Shown here in pieces: positions 25,134-33,537 of a stretch of DNA of 64,000 bases. The first letter of the stretch is position 1, and each line of letters starts with the position of its first letter. The stretch comes from Pseudomonas viridiflava. GTDB taxonomy: Bacteria; Pseudomonadota; Gammaproteobacteria; Pseudomonadales; Pseudomonadaceae. A program made the position numbers and the translations under genes. The notes beneath the pieces were generated by a model, which worked only from the letters and a program-made list of their open reading frames with translations, was not told where the DNA came from and ran no database searches. The DNA lies in the NCBI RefSeq assembly GCF_900573885.1, contig NZ_UPSE01000601.1, forward strand, positions 124,001-188,000, in the 5' to 3' direction.

Positions 25134-26267
25134 ATGCCGACTTCCGAACAGGCCGCTGCCGACCCGCAATTCATGGCCCGCGCGCTGGAGCTGGCGCGCA
25201 AAGGCCTCTATTCCACCCATCCCAATCCGCGTGTCGGTTGCGTCATCGTCGCCAACGGCAAAATAGTCGGCGAAGGCTGGCATGCCCGCGCCGGTGAGCC
25301 GCACGCCGAAGTGCATGCGCTGCGCCAGGCCGGCGCCAAGGCGCAGGGCGCCACCGCGTACGTGACCCTTGAACCGTGCAGCCACCATGGCCGCACGCCG
25401 CCCTGTGCCGATGCGCTGGTCAATGCCGGCGTGGGTCGCGTGGTGGCGGCCATGCAAGACCCCAATCCCGAGGTGTCCGGGCGTGGTTTGCTGCGCTTGA
25501 TGCAAGCCGGCATCACCGTGCACAGCGGCGTGATGGAAGCCGAAGCCCGCGCCTTGAACGCCGGCTTTATCAAACGCATGGAAAAAGGCTTGCCGTTCGT
25601 ACGGGTGAAATTGGCCATGAGCCTGGACGGGCGCACCGCCATGGCCAGCGGCGAAAGCCAATGGATTACCGGCCCGGCAGCGCGTGCCGCCGTGCAGCGC
25701 TTGCGCGCCCAGGCCAGCGTGGTGCTAACCGGCGCTGACACGGTGTTGGCCGACGGCGCGCGGCTGACCGTGCGCCCCGATGAGCTGGGCCTGAACGCGG
25801 AACTCACCGCGCTGGCCATGACCCGCCCGCCACTGCGTGTGCTGGTCGACGGCCGCTTGCGCGTGCCGCTGAGCGCGCCGTTCTACCAGGCCGGCGCAGC
25901 GTTGGTCGCCACCTGTGCGGCGGCGTCTGCCCGCGATCGTTTTCTGGATGAAGGCCACACGCTGCTGGCCATTCCCGGCAGCAACGGCCATGTGGACTTG
26001 CGCAAACTGCTCGCCGAACTGGCCGGCCAGGGCGTGAACGAAGTGCTGGTGGAAGCCGGCCCGCGTCTGGCCGGTGCCTTCGCACGGTTAGGCCTGGTGG
26101 ATGAATACCAGCTGTTCGTTGCGGCCAAGTTCCTCGGCTCCAGCGCCCGGCCCTTGCTCGACATGCCGCTGGCGCGCATGGCTGAAGCCACGCCGTTGAA
26201 AATTACCGACATGCGCGCCGTAGGCGATGACTGGCGAATCATCGCGGTGCCGGATCGCGCCAGCTGA
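25134..26267 (+). CDS. ribD: Bifunctional riboflavin deaminase/reductase RibD
   Basis: A 377-residue enzyme for steps 2 and 3 of riboflavin synthesis. The N-terminal deaminase has zinc motif HAEVHALRQAG plus PCSHHGRTPPCADAL. The C-terminal NADPH reductase begins near KLAMSLDGRTAMASGESQWI and ends with EVLVEAGPRLAGAF and a DEYQLFVAAKFLG segment. It lies 2 bp after nrdR and upstream of the FMN riboswitch, so it is probably not itself controlled by that switch. Confidence 0.96.
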   Translation: MPTSEQAAADPQFMARALELARKGLYSTHPNPRVGCVIVANGKIVGEGWHARAGEPHAEVHALRQAGAKAQGATAYVTLEPCSHHGRTPPCADALVNAGVGRVVAAMQDPNPEVSGRGLLRLMQAGITVHSGVMEAEARALNAGFIKRMEKGLPFVRVKLAMSLDGRTAMASGESQWITGPAARAAVQRLRAQASVVLTGADTVLADGARLTVRPDELGLNAELTALAMTRPPLRVLVDGRLRVPLSAPFYQAGAALVATCAAASARDRFLDEGHTLLAIPGSNGHVDLRKLLAELAGQGVNEVLVEAGPRLAGAFARLGLVDEYQLFVAAKFLGSSARPLLDMPLARMAEATPLKITDMRAVGDDWRIIAVPDRAS

Positions 26268-26359
26268 TGGTCTACGCGGGCTTGCGAATGCCCCTACATA
26301 GATGCAATCAAACGGCGAGTTGTGGTAAAAACGCACCCCAGCCATGCAGATGGCTGAAC

Positions 26360-26515
26360 GTTCTCAGGGCGGGGTGCGATTCCCCACCGGCGGTAATGGC
26401 GCGCAATGCGCTTAGCCCGCGAGCGCTTGCGGTGGCCGGAAACGGTGGCGGCAAGGTCAGCAGACCCGGTGTGATTCCGGGGCCGACGGTTAAAGTCCGG
26501 ATAAAGAGAGAACGG
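26360..26515 (+). ncRNA. FMN riboswitch (RFN element)
   Basis: The conserved RFN blocks are visible in order: TCAGGGCGGGGTGCGATTCC, CCCACCGGCGGTAA, a variable stem, AGCCCGCGAGC, then GGTCAGCAGACCCGGTG, ATTCCGGGGCCGACGGT and AGTCCGGATAAAGAGAGAAC. It sits between ribD and ribE and should shut off ribE and following genes when FMN is abundant. Confidence 0.95.
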
Positions 26516-26578
26516 GATTGCCTGCCAGGGCCCACGCACGCGTGCGCCCGCTTGAGTCATCCCTTTCGATCCAACACG

Positions 26579-26598
26579 CCCTGTTTTTTATTAAACAG
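26579..26598 (+). promoter_or_regulatory. Hairpin after the FMN aptamer, overlapping a ribosome binding site
   Basis: A stem CCTGTTT / AAACAGG with a 6-nt loop whose 3' arm includes part of AGGAG, the ribosome binding site of the leader ORF at 26610. It is a plausible expression platform acting by sequestering that site. No T tract follows, so it is unlikely to be a terminator on the + strand. Confidence 0.45.
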
Positions 26599-26609
26599 GA
26601 GTTCGATCC

Positions 26610-26672
26610 ATGCTCAATCGTGCTGTTTTGTCGGCACCTCTCTCTGAGGAGGCCGCATGTTCACAGGAATAA
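26610..26672 (+). CDS. Short leader ORF overlapping the ribE start
   Basis: A 20-codon ORF (MLNRAVLSAPLSEEAACSQE) with CAGGAG 8 bp before its ATG. Its stop lies 14 bp inside ribE, in another frame. Its reading would carry ribosomes across the ribE ribosome binding site, allowing translational coupling under riboswitch control. The peptide itself has no recognisable domain. It could be chance, but the combination of a good Shine-Dalgarno and an overlapping stop supports it. Confidence 0.4.
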   Translation: MLNRAVLSAPLSEEAACSQE

Positions 26673-27328
26673 TCGAAGCCCTCGGCACCATTCGCGCCCT
26701 GACCCCGAAAGGCGGCGACGTGCGCGTGTATGTGGAAACCGGCAAGCTCGATCTGGCCGACGTAAAGCTCGGCGACAGCATTGCGGTTAACGGCGTGTGC
26801 CTGACCGCGGTGCAATTGCCCGGCGATGGTTTCTGGGCGGACGTCAGCCGCGAAACCCTGGCCTGCAGCGCGTTCGATGATTTGAAGGCCGGCAGCAAGG
26901 TCAATCTGGAAAAAGCCCTGACCCCCAGCAGCCGCCTCGGTGGTCACCTGGTCAGCGGTCATGTCGATGGCGTAGGCGAAGTCATTGCCCGCGAAGACAA
27001 CGCCCGCGCCGTGCAATTTCGCATCCGCGCCCCGCGCGAGCTGGCCAAATACATCGCCCTGAAAGGCTCGATCACCGTCGACGGCACCAGCCTGACGGTG
27101 AACGGCGTTAATGGCGCTGAATTCGAGCTGACCATCGTGCCGCACACCCTCGGCGAAACCATCATGGCCGACTACCGGCCGGGCCGCCGCGTGAACCTTG
27201 AGGTCGACCTGCTGGCGCGTTACCTGGAGCGCTTGCTGCTCGGTGACAAAGCCGCCGAGGCCACTGCCGCTGCGCACGGTTCGTCCGGCCTGACCGAAAC
27301 TTTCCTGGCCGAACACGGCTACCGCTAA
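26657..27328 (+). CDS. ribE: Riboflavin synthase alpha chain
   Basis: A 223-residue enzyme for the last step of riboflavin synthesis, dismutating two 6,7-dimethyl-8-ribityllumazine. Two homologous barrels are seen: the first starts MFTGIIEALGTI with SIAVNGVCLTAV, the second has GGHLVSGHVDGVG and GSITVDGTSLTVNGV. GAGGAGG precedes the ATG. It is the first full gene after the FMN riboswitch. It is called ribC in some pseudomonads. Confidence 0.95.
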   Translation: MFTGIIEALGTIRALTPKGGDVRVYVETGKLDLADVKLGDSIAVNGVCLTAVQLPGDGFWADVSRETLACSAFDDLKAGSKVNLEKALTPSSRLGGHLVSGHVDGVGEVIAREDNARAVQFRIRAPRELAKYIALKGSITVDGTSLTVNGVNGAEFELTIVPHTLGETIMADYRPGRRVNLEVDLLARYLERLLLGDKAAEATAAAHGSSGLTETFLAEHGYR

Positions 27329-27349
27329 TTACGACGTAAGGCACGCCCC

Positions 27350-28441
27350 ATGGCTCTTAACAGCATCGAAGAATTGGTTGCCGATATTCGCGCCGGCAAG
27401 ATGGTCATTCTCATGGATGACGAAGACCGCGAGAACGAAGGCGACCTGATTATCGCCTCCGAATGCGTCACCGCTGAACACATCAACTTCATGGCCAAGC
27501 ACGCCCGCGGGCTGATTTGCATGCCCATGAGCCGCGAGCGTTGCGAAACCCTCAAGCTGCCATTAATGGCGCCGCGCAACGGCTCGGGCTTTGGCACCAA
27601 GTTCACCGTGTCCATCGAAGCGGCCACCGGCGTGACCACCGGCATTTCTGCCGCCGACCGCGCCCGCACCGTGCAAGCCGCCGCCGCTAAAGATGCCAAG
27701 GCCGACGATATTGTCAGCCCCGGCCATATCTTCCCGCTGATGGCGCAACCGGGCGGCGTGCTGGCCCGCGCCGGCCACACCGAGGCCGCGTGCGACCTGG
27801 CCCGCCTGGGCGGCTTCGAGCCGAGCGGGGTGATCTGCGAAATCATGAACGACGACGGCACCATGTCCCGCCGCGCCGAGCTGGAAGCGTTTGCCGAGCT
27901 GCATGACATCAAGATCGGCACCATCGCCGACCTGATCCACTACCGCCTGATTCACGAACACACCGTGGAGCGCATTTCCGAGCAGTCGCTGGACAGCGAA
28001 CTCGGGCACTTCAACCTGGTGACCTACCGCGACTCGGTCGAAGGCGACATTCATATGGCGCTGACCCTCGGCAAAATCTGCCCCGAAGAGCCCACGCTGG
28101 TGCGCGTGCACAGCATGGAACCGCTGCGTGATCTGCTGATGGTGAAGCAACCGGGCCGCTGGAGCCTGCGCGCTGCCATGACCAAAGTGGCCGAGGCCGG
28201 CAGCGGCGTGGTGTTGTTGCTGGGCAACCAGTTGACCGGCTCCGACCTGCTCGCGCATCTGGAGCAACAGTTGGGCGGCGAGCAGAAAGCCAGCGCCACC
28301 ACCTACAGCACCGTGGGTGCCGGCTCGCAGATTCTGCGTGACCTGGGCGTGCGCAAAATGCGCCTGCTGAGTTCACCGGTGAAGTTCAATGCGATATCGG
28401 GGTTTGACCTGGAGGTTGTAGAATACCTGCCCTCCGAATAA
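27350..28441 (+). CDS. ribBA: DHBP synthase RibB fused to a degenerate GTP cyclohydrolase II domain
   Basis: 363 residues. The N-terminal 200 are a complete 3,4-dihydroxy-2-butanone 4-phosphate synthase (DDEDRENEGDLIIASE; GGVLARAGHTEAACDLARL). The C-terminal part has the GTP cyclohydrolase II fold, but the zinc-binding Cys triad is missing: where RibA has HSECLTGD and RCDCG, this protein has RVHSMEPLRDLLMV. GTP cyclohydrolase activity should therefore come from the separate ribA at 33538. Same operon as ribE and ribH. Confidence 0.94.
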   Translation: MALNSIEELVADIRAGKMVILMDDEDRENEGDLIIASECVTAEHINFMAKHARGLICMPMSRERCETLKLPLMAPRNGSGFGTKFTVSIEAATGVTTGISAADRARTVQAAAAKDAKADDIVSPGHIFPLMAQPGGVLARAGHTEAACDLARLGGFEPSGVICEIMNDDGTMSRRAELEAFAELHDIKIGTIADLIHYRLIHEHTVERISEQSLDSELGHFNLVTYRDSVEGDIHMALTLGKICPEEPTLVRVHSMEPLRDLLMVKQPGRWSLRAAMTKVAEAGSGVVLLLGNQLTGSDLLAHLEQQLGGEQKASATTYSTVGAGSQILRDLGVRKMRLLSSPVKFNAISGFDLEVVEYLPSE

Positions 28442-28448
28442 CCCGTGG

Positions 28449-28540
28449 TACCTGCTGCGCTCGGTCATGCGGCGTTAAAAACGAGTTCGAAACCCGTTTT
28501 TGCCTCGCCTGACCTTCGCTCGCGACGGTCCCGAATTTTA
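28449..28540. repeat. Palindromic intergenic repeat between ribBA and ribH
   Basis: Contains CGGCGTTAAAAACG (28470-28483) and an inverted TTTTTGCCT (28497-28505), forming an AAAAACG/CGTTTTT stem. The same two blocks in the same order occur between pcaH and pcaG (55904-55972). It looks like a dispersed palindromic element placed inside an operon. Confidence 0.6.
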
Positions 28541-28610
28541 TGAGGCCTGGGAGTGGCAAAAAGCTTCCCAGCCTCTTAACTCTAAATTGCTCTTTCAAGA
28601 CGAGAACGCC

Positions 28611-29087
28611 ATGACCCTGAAGACCATCGAAGGTACTTTCATCGCCCCCAAAGGCAGCTATGCGCTGGTGGTAGGCCGTTTCAACAGCTTCGTGGTCGAA
28701 AGCCTGGTGAGCGGTGCCGTAGACGCCCTGGTGCGTCACGGCGTGAGCGAAAGCGACATCACCATCATCCGTGCGCCGGGCGCGTTTGAAATTCCATTGG
28801 TAGCCCAGAAGGTCGCTCAGCGCAGCGAGTACTCGGCCATCATCGCCCTGGGCGCGGTGATTCGTGGCGGCACCCCGCACTTCGAATACGTAGCCGGCGA
28901 ATGCACCAAGGGCCTGGCCCAGGTGTCCATGGAATTCGGCGTACCGGTTGCTTTCGGCGTACTGACTGTCGATTCCATCGAACAAGCCATCGAACGTTCC
29001 GGCACCAAGGCCGGTAACAAAGGCGCCGAAGCCGCCCTTTCCGCCCTGGAAATGGTCAGCCTGCTGGCGCAGTTGGAGGCCAAGTGA
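28611..29087 (+). CDS. ribH: 6,7-dimethyl-8-ribityllumazine synthase
   Basis: A 158-residue lumazine synthase that condenses the RibB product with the pyrimidine from RibD. Family landmarks are ALVVGRFNSFVVESLVSGA, IIRAPGAFEIPLVAQKVA, GAVIRGGTPHFEYVAGE and PVAFGVLTVDSIEQAIERSG. The start at 28611 is set by the family N-terminus. Its TGA overlaps the GTG start of nusB. Confidence 0.96.
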   Translation: MTLKTIEGTFIAPKGSYALVVGRFNSFVVESLVSGAVDALVRHGVSESDITIIRAPGAFEIPLVAQKVAQRSEYSAIIALGAVIRGGTPHFEYVAGECTKGLAQVSMEFGVPVAFGVLTVDSIEQAIERSGTKAGNKGAEAALSALEMVSLLAQLEAK

Positions 29088-29581
29088 TTAACGACGAAGA
29101 CGACAGCTTCAACCCCCCGGCAGAGAAAGGCCCGAACGCGCCCACCGGCAAGATCGCGGCCCGCCGCCAGGCGCGCAGCCTGGCGATGCAGGCGTTGTAT
29201 CAGTGGCACGTAGCGGGCCAGGCTGTGAATGAAATCGAAGCGCAGTTTCGCGTCGACAACGACTTCACCAGCGTAGACGGCGCCTACTTCCGCGAAATTC
29301 TGCACGGCGTGCCCGCGCACAAAACCGAGATCGACGAGGCGTTCGCGCCTTGCCTGGACCGCGCTCAGGAAGAGCTCGACCCGGTAGAGCTGGCCATCCT
29401 GCGGTTGTCGACGTTCGAGATGCTCAAGCGCATCGACGTGCCATACCGCGTGGTCATCAACGAAGGTATCGAGCTGGCCAAAGTGTTCGGCGCCACCGAC
29501 GGGCACAAGTTCGTCAACGGTGTGCTGGACAAATTGGCACCGCGTTTGCGCGCTGCTGAAGTCAACGCCAACAAGCGTTGA
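29084..29581 (+). CDS. nusB: Transcription antitermination factor NusB
   Basis: A 165-residue all-helical NusB that binds BoxA RNA with S10 in rRNA antitermination. Seen: ARRQARSLAMQALYQWHVAG at the N-terminus and VPYRVVINEGIELAKVFGATDGHKFVNGVLDKLA at the C-terminus. It starts with GTG overlapping the ribH stop (GTGA), the conserved ribH-nusB coupling. Confidence 0.96.
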   Translation: MINDEDDSFNPPAEKGPNAPTGKIAARRQARSLAMQALYQWHVAGQAVNEIEAQFRVDNDFTSVDGAYFREILHGVPAHKTEIDEAFAPCLDRAQEELDPVELAILRLSTFEMLKRIDVPYRVVINEGIELAKVFGATDGHKFVNGVLDKLAPRLRAAEVNANKR

Positions 29582-29589
29582 CCGGAGCC

Positions 29590-30564
29590 GTGGGTGAGTT
29601 CGAACTGATCCGCCGCTACTTCGCCGCTGCGCCCTGTGCGCAGCCCGGCGAGGCCGTGGTGCAGGGCATTGGCGACGATTGCGCGCTGCTGGCCCTGAAC
29701 GCTGGCGAACAGCTGGCGATTTCCACCGACACGCTCGTGGTCGGTGTGCATTTTCCTGAATTCTGCGACGCATTTCTGCTCGGGCAACGGGCGCTGGCGG
29801 TTTCCACCAGTGATCTCGCCGCCATGGGCGCTGCGCCCATTGGCTTCACCCTCGCATTGACCCTTCCGCACGCTGAGGCCGACTGGCTGCAAGCGTTCGC
29901 CGCCGGCCTCAATCACATGGCGCTAGCCTGTTCGATGCGCCTGATCGGCGGCGACACCACGCGCGGGCCGCTAAGTCTGACGGTAACCGTTTTCGGTCGC
30001 TTGCCGGCCGGTCAGGCGCTCATCCGTTCGGGCGCGCAAGTGGGCGATTTGCTCTGTGTTGGCGGCGCGCTGGGCGATGCCGCGGCGGCATTGCCGCTGG
30101 TGTTGGGCGAGCGCACGGCCGAGCCGGCGATTGCCGAGCCGCTGCTGGCGCGCTACTGGTCGCCGCAGCCGCAACTGGCGTTGGGTCAGGCATTGCGCGG
30201 CAAGGCCACGGCGGCGCTGGATATCTCTGATGGTTTACTCGCTGATTGCGGCCATATCGCCCTGGCTTCTGGCGTAGCGCTGCACGTTGAACGTGATCGT
30301 CTGCCGCTGTCGCCAGCCGTATCGGCCTGGCTGGATCGCGACGCCGCCTGGCACCTCGCCGCCAGCGGTGGCGATGATTACGTATTGGCCTTTACCCTGC
30401 CACCCGAGCACCTGACGCCCCTTCAGCAAGACGGCTGGCCTGTGACGGTCATCGGTCGAGTGGAGAGCGGAAAAGGGGTGCACTTCCTGGATTCGTCCGG
30501 TCATAGCCTTGCGCCTTCTTCGCGCGGCTTTTTACATTTTGGGGGCTCGGGTGACTCAACCTAG
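29590..30564 (+). CDS. thiL: Thiamine-monophosphate kinase
   Basis: About 324 residues; phosphorylates thiamine monophosphate to the diphosphate. Motifs: GEFELIRRYF, GIGDDCALL, TLVVGVHFPEF, STSDLAAMGAAPIGFTLAL, GGDTTRGPLSLTVTVFG and AALDISDGLLADCGH. The start is taken as GTG 29590 (family N-terminus MGEFELI); a TTG at 29578 overlapping the nusB stop is the alternative. It overlaps pgpA by 14 bp. Confidence 0.94.
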   Translation: MGEFELIRRYFAAAPCAQPGEAVVQGIGDDCALLALNAGEQLAISTDTLVVGVHFPEFCDAFLLGQRALAVSTSDLAAMGAAPIGFTLALTLPHAEADWLQAFAAGLNHMALACSMRLIGGDTTRGPLSLTVTVFGRLPAGQALIRSGAQVGDLLCVGGALGDAAAALPLVLGERTAEPAIAEPLLARYWSPQPQLALGQALRGKATAALDISDGLLADCGHIALASGVALHVERDRLPLSPAVSAWLDRDAAWHLAASGGDDYVLAFTLPPEHLTPLQQDGWPVTVIGRVESGKGVHFLDSSGHSLAPSSRGFLHFGGSGDST

Positions 30565-31066
30565 CAAGAAAACGGTACCTGACGCTCCGCCTTCGGTGTG
30601 GCGCAATCCATGGCATTTTCTGGCTTTCGGATTCGGCTCGGGCACCTTGCCCAAAGCCCCGGGCACCTGGGGTTCGCTGGTAGCACTGCCCTTTATTCCG
30701 CTGTGGCAAATGCTCCCCGATTGGGGCTACTGGCTGATGCTCGGCGTGACCATGCTGTTCGGCTTCTGGCTGTGCGGCAAAGTGGCCGATGATTTGCGTG
30801 TGCATGACCATGAAGGCATCGTCTGGGACGAAATGGTCGGCATGTGGATCACCCTGTGGCTGGTGCCCGAAGGCTGGGGCTGGTTGCTGGTGGGCTTTGT
30901 GATGTTCCGCATTTTCGACATTCTCAAGCCCTGGCCGATCCGCTGGATCGACCGGCATGTGCATGGCGGCGTCGGCATCATGCTCGACGATCTGCTGGCG
31001 GGCGTGTTCGCCTGGCTGGCCATGCAGTTGCTGGTGTGGGGCTGGGCGCAATACTGGGTGCACTGA
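30551..31066 (+). CDS. pgpA: Phosphatidylglycerophosphatase A
   Basis: A 171-residue inner-membrane phosphatase that makes phosphatidylglycerol. Conserved GSGTLPKAPGTWGSLVALP near the N-terminus, IVWDEMVGMWITL in the middle, and the C-terminal DRHVHGGVGIMLDDLLAG. It starts with GTG at 30551, inside the end of thiL. Several hydrophobic helices are present. Confidence 0.95.
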   Translation: MTQPSKKTVPDAPPSVWRNPWHFLAFGFGSGTLPKAPGTWGSLVALPFIPLWQMLPDWGYWLMLGVTMLFGFWLCGKVADDLRVHDHEGIVWDEMVGMWITLWLVPEGWGWLLVGFVMFRIFDILKPWPIRWIDRHVHGGVGIMLDDLLAGVFAWLAMQLLVWGWAQYWVH

Positions 31067-31107
31067 TTGGCTGCCGATGGGCACAGCGACGTCTAAGGAA
31101 ACGGGCT

Positions 31108-31857
31108 ATGCGTGGCAAGTGGATAACTAACGGGCTGGCAAGGGTGATGGCGTTTGCGCTGCTCCTCACTCTGGGCGCACATGCGGCGCTGGCCGCCGCG
31201 CCTACGCAGATTCGTCTGGCCAGTGAAGTGTGGGTCGATCACACCAATGCTGACGGCAGCGGCATGGCCTGGGACATCCTGCGCGCCGTGTTCGAACCGG
31301 TGGGCATCAGTCTGAATATCCACAGCGTGCCGTACACCCGCTCGGTTGGCCTGGTGCAACGCGGCGGCGCCGACGCCTTTGTTGGCTCCTACCTCAATGA
31401 AATTCAGGAGGGCGTGTTTTACCCGCGCTGGCATTACGACGCCGATCACATCAGCGCCCTGGGCCTGGCCGATGCGCCGCCGGTTTCGCCGCAGAATGTC
31501 GGCACGTTTCGCCTTGCCTGGGTGCGCGGTTACGCCTACGAAAAATACTTGCCGCATTTGAACCAATACCAAGAAGTTTATCGGCGCGACGGTATCCTCT
31601 CGATGCTGGAATTGAAGCACGTCGATTTTTACCTTGATGCCCGCACCGAAGTGGATGACGTGCTCAAGGAAGCCGATGACCCGGCCCGCTTTCGTATCAC
31701 CGAGCTGACCCAGTTGCCGCTGTACCTGGGCTTCGCCAACACGGCCGATGGCCATGCGCTGGCTGAGGTATACGACACGCGCATGGATCAGTTGGTAAAA
31801 GACGGCAGCCTGCGGCCCATTTACGAGCGCTGGCAACAACCTTATCCCTTTGAATGA
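31108..31857 (+). CDS. Orphan periplasmic solute-binding protein (SBP_bac_3 type)
   Basis: A 249-residue protein with a signal peptide (VMAFALLLTLGAHAALA) and an amino-acid-type bilobal binding fold (IRLASEVWVDHTNADGSGMAWDIL; RGGADAFVGSYLN; GYAYEKYL; DTRMDQLVKDGSLRPIYERW). No permease or ATPase lies nearby, so it may be a signalling rather than a transport protein. AAGGAAA precedes the ATG. Ligand unknown. Confidence 0.8.
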   Translation: MRGKWITNGLARVMAFALLLTLGAHAALAAAPTQIRLASEVWVDHTNADGSGMAWDILRAVFEPVGISLNIHSVPYTRSVGLVQRGGADAFVGSYLNEIQEGVFYPRWHYDADHISALGLADAPPVSPQNVGTFRLAWVRGYAYEKYLPHLNQYQEVYRRDGILSMLELKHVDFYLDARTEVDDVLKEADDPARFRITELTQLPLYLGFANTADGHALAEVYDTRMDQLVKDGSLRPIYERWQQPYPFE

Positions 31858-31883
31858 AGCCTCACCCATCGAGCATTGACGCC

Positions 31884-32540
31884 ATGACAAAGCACAGGAA
31901 GTACGCGCTGGCCGCCGGACTGTTAAGCCTGATTTCGCTCGGCCTGGCTTCGGCCGCCGAACAGGTGATGGTGGTGGGCCTGTTCCCTGGCGCAGCGGTG
32001 ATCAACGTGGATGGCGAGCGCAAGCTGGTGAAGGTTGGCAAAACCGGCCCCGGTGGCGTGGTAGTGGTCAGCGCCGACAGCAAAGGCGCCGTGTTGCGCG
32101 TCGATGGCGTAGAACGCCTGTATCCGCTCGAGCGTGAATACAGCCACGGTTTCGCCATTCCAACCAAAACCCAGGTGAGCATCGCCAAGGGCCTGGGCGG
32201 CCACTATTGGATCGCCGGCTCGGCCAACGGCCAGCCCGTGCAGTTTCTGGTCGACACCGGTGCCACCACCGTTGCCATGAACGACTCGCAGGCCCGCCAG
32301 TTGGGCATCGACTACCGCACCGTTGGCAAACCCACCGTCGTCAGCACGGCCAGCGGCACGGCCAATGCGTGGCGGGTGTCGCTGGACCGCGTCAAGGTCG
32401 GCGCCATTGAATTGCTCGGCGTTGAAGCCACTGTGCTCGACGGCCCGGCGCCCACCGAAGCCCTGCTAGGCATGAGTTTTCTCAGCCGCGTGCGTTGGCG
32501 CGAAGAGCAGGGCGTGTTGATTCTGGAATCGAAAAACTAG
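31884..32540 (+). CDS. Retropepsin-like aspartic protease, TIGR02281 type
   Basis: About 218 residues. After a signal peptide (LLSLISLGLASA) comes a small beta domain, then a single-lobe aspartic protease domain with the active-site triplet DTGATTVAMND and a C-terminal ALLGMSFLSRV flap region. Active as a dimer if the fold holds; likely periplasmic. The ATG at 31884 is preferred because it gives a clean signal peptide; an ATG at 31854 overlapping the previous stop adds 10 residues. Confidence 0.82.
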   Translation: MTKHRKYALAAGLLSLISLGLASAAEQVMVVGLFPGAAVINVDGERKLVKVGKTGPGGVVVVSADSKGAVLRVDGVERLYPLEREYSHGFAIPTKTQVSIAKGLGGHYWIAGSANGQPVQFLVDTGATTVAMNDSQARQLGIDYRTVGKPTVVSTASGTANAWRVSLDRVKVGAIELLGVEATVLDGPAPTEALLGMSFLSRVRWREEQGVLILESKN

Positions 32541-32544
32541 GCCT

Positions 32545-33414
32545 ATGACGCTTTCACTCAGTCGCCGCCGCTTTCTGATCGCCGCCGCTGCCTTGCCGCT
32601 GGTGCCCGCCTGGGCCGTCGGCAACGGCGATGCGCTGCAACGCTTGATTCAGCTCGAAACCACGTTCGCCGGCCGTCTTGGCGTGGTGGCAATCAATACC
32701 GGCAACGGTGATGTGCTGAGTTACCGCGGCGATGAAGCGTTCCCCTTGTGCAGCACCTTCAAAGCCATGCTTGCGGCGGCCATTCTGCAGCGCAGCGTGC
32801 TAACGCCAGGGCTGCTGGAAAAGCGCATCACCTACCGCAAGAGCGATCTGGTTACCTATTCGCCCATCAGCGAAAAGCACGTGCAAGACGGCATGACCGT
32901 GGCCGAGCTATGTGCCGCCACCGTTCAGTACAGCGACAACAGCGCCGCCAATCTCCTGCTTACATTGCTCGACGGGCCGGAAGGGCTGACCACATTTGCC
33001 CGATCCATCGGCGACCAGCACTTTCGCCTGGAACGCTGGGAAACCGAGCTGAACAGCGCCATTCCCGGCGACCTGCGCGACACCACCACGCCGCTGGCCA
33101 TGGCCCGCAGCCTGCAACGCCTGGTCATCGGCGATGCGCTGCCGCACATGCAGCGCGAACAACTGCAAGCCTGGCTGCGCGGCAACACCACCGGCGCTAC
33201 GCGCATTCGTGCTGGTGTGCCGGCCGCCTGGCAGGTCGGCGATAAAACCGGCACCGGTGATTACGGCACCACCAACGACGTGGCCGTGCTCTGGCCGCCG
33301 GGCAAAGCGCCGGTGGTGCTCACCGTGTATCTGACCCAAAACAGCAAGGACGCGAGCCCGCGCAACGAAACGCTCGCGGCCGCCACGCGCGCGGTGGTCG
33401 ATTGGTTGCAATGA
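32545..33414 (+). CDS. Class A beta-lactamase with Tat signal
   Basis: A 289-residue serine beta-lactamase. All Ambler class A elements are present: CSTFK (Ser at residue 70), YSDN, the omega-loop RWETELN with the general-base Glu, and KTGTGDYGTTND. Cys69 is present without a partner at 238, so the KPC-type disulfide is absent; the KTG region resembles CTX-M and related chromosomal enzymes. The leader SRRRFLIAAAALPLVPAWA is a twin-arginine signal, so the enzyme would be exported folded. It starts 4 bp after the protease gene. No ampR-like regulator or mobile element is adjacent. Confidence 0.93.
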   Translation: MTLSLSRRRFLIAAAALPLVPAWAVGNGDALQRLIQLETTFAGRLGVVAINTGNGDVLSYRGDEAFPLCSTFKAMLAAAILQRSVLTPGLLEKRITYRKSDLVTYSPISEKHVQDGMTVAELCAATVQYSDNSAANLLLTLLDGPEGLTTFARSIGDQHFRLERWETELNSAIPGDLRDTTTPLAMARSLQRLVIGDALPHMQREQLQAWLRGNTTGATRIRAGVPAAWQVGDKTGTGDYGTTNDVAVLWPPGKAPVVLTVYLTQNSKDASPRNETLAAATRAVVDWLQ

Positions 33415-33423
33415 CGCTATATC

Positions 33424-33440
33424 GATCAACCACTTTGATC
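33424..33440. repeat. Small inverted repeat after the beta-lactamase gene
   Basis: GATCAA and TTGATC arms with a 5-bp spacer in the 123-bp gap before ribA. It could be a weak transcription end or an operator; the sequence does not decide. Confidence 0.25.
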
Positions 33441-33537
33441 TTTATGGCCAGCAATTCAGGCTGACCGACGCGCAAAGCCTGCTGCTACAATGCCGCCCCG
33501 TGCGAAATTTCCGCCATTTCCTTATTAGGAGCATCCG

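Noticed and set aside
33424..33440. GATCAA/TTGATC repeat considered as an Anr box for ribA
   Set aside because: The half sites are in the opposite order and spacing to the TTGAT-N4-ATCAA consensus.
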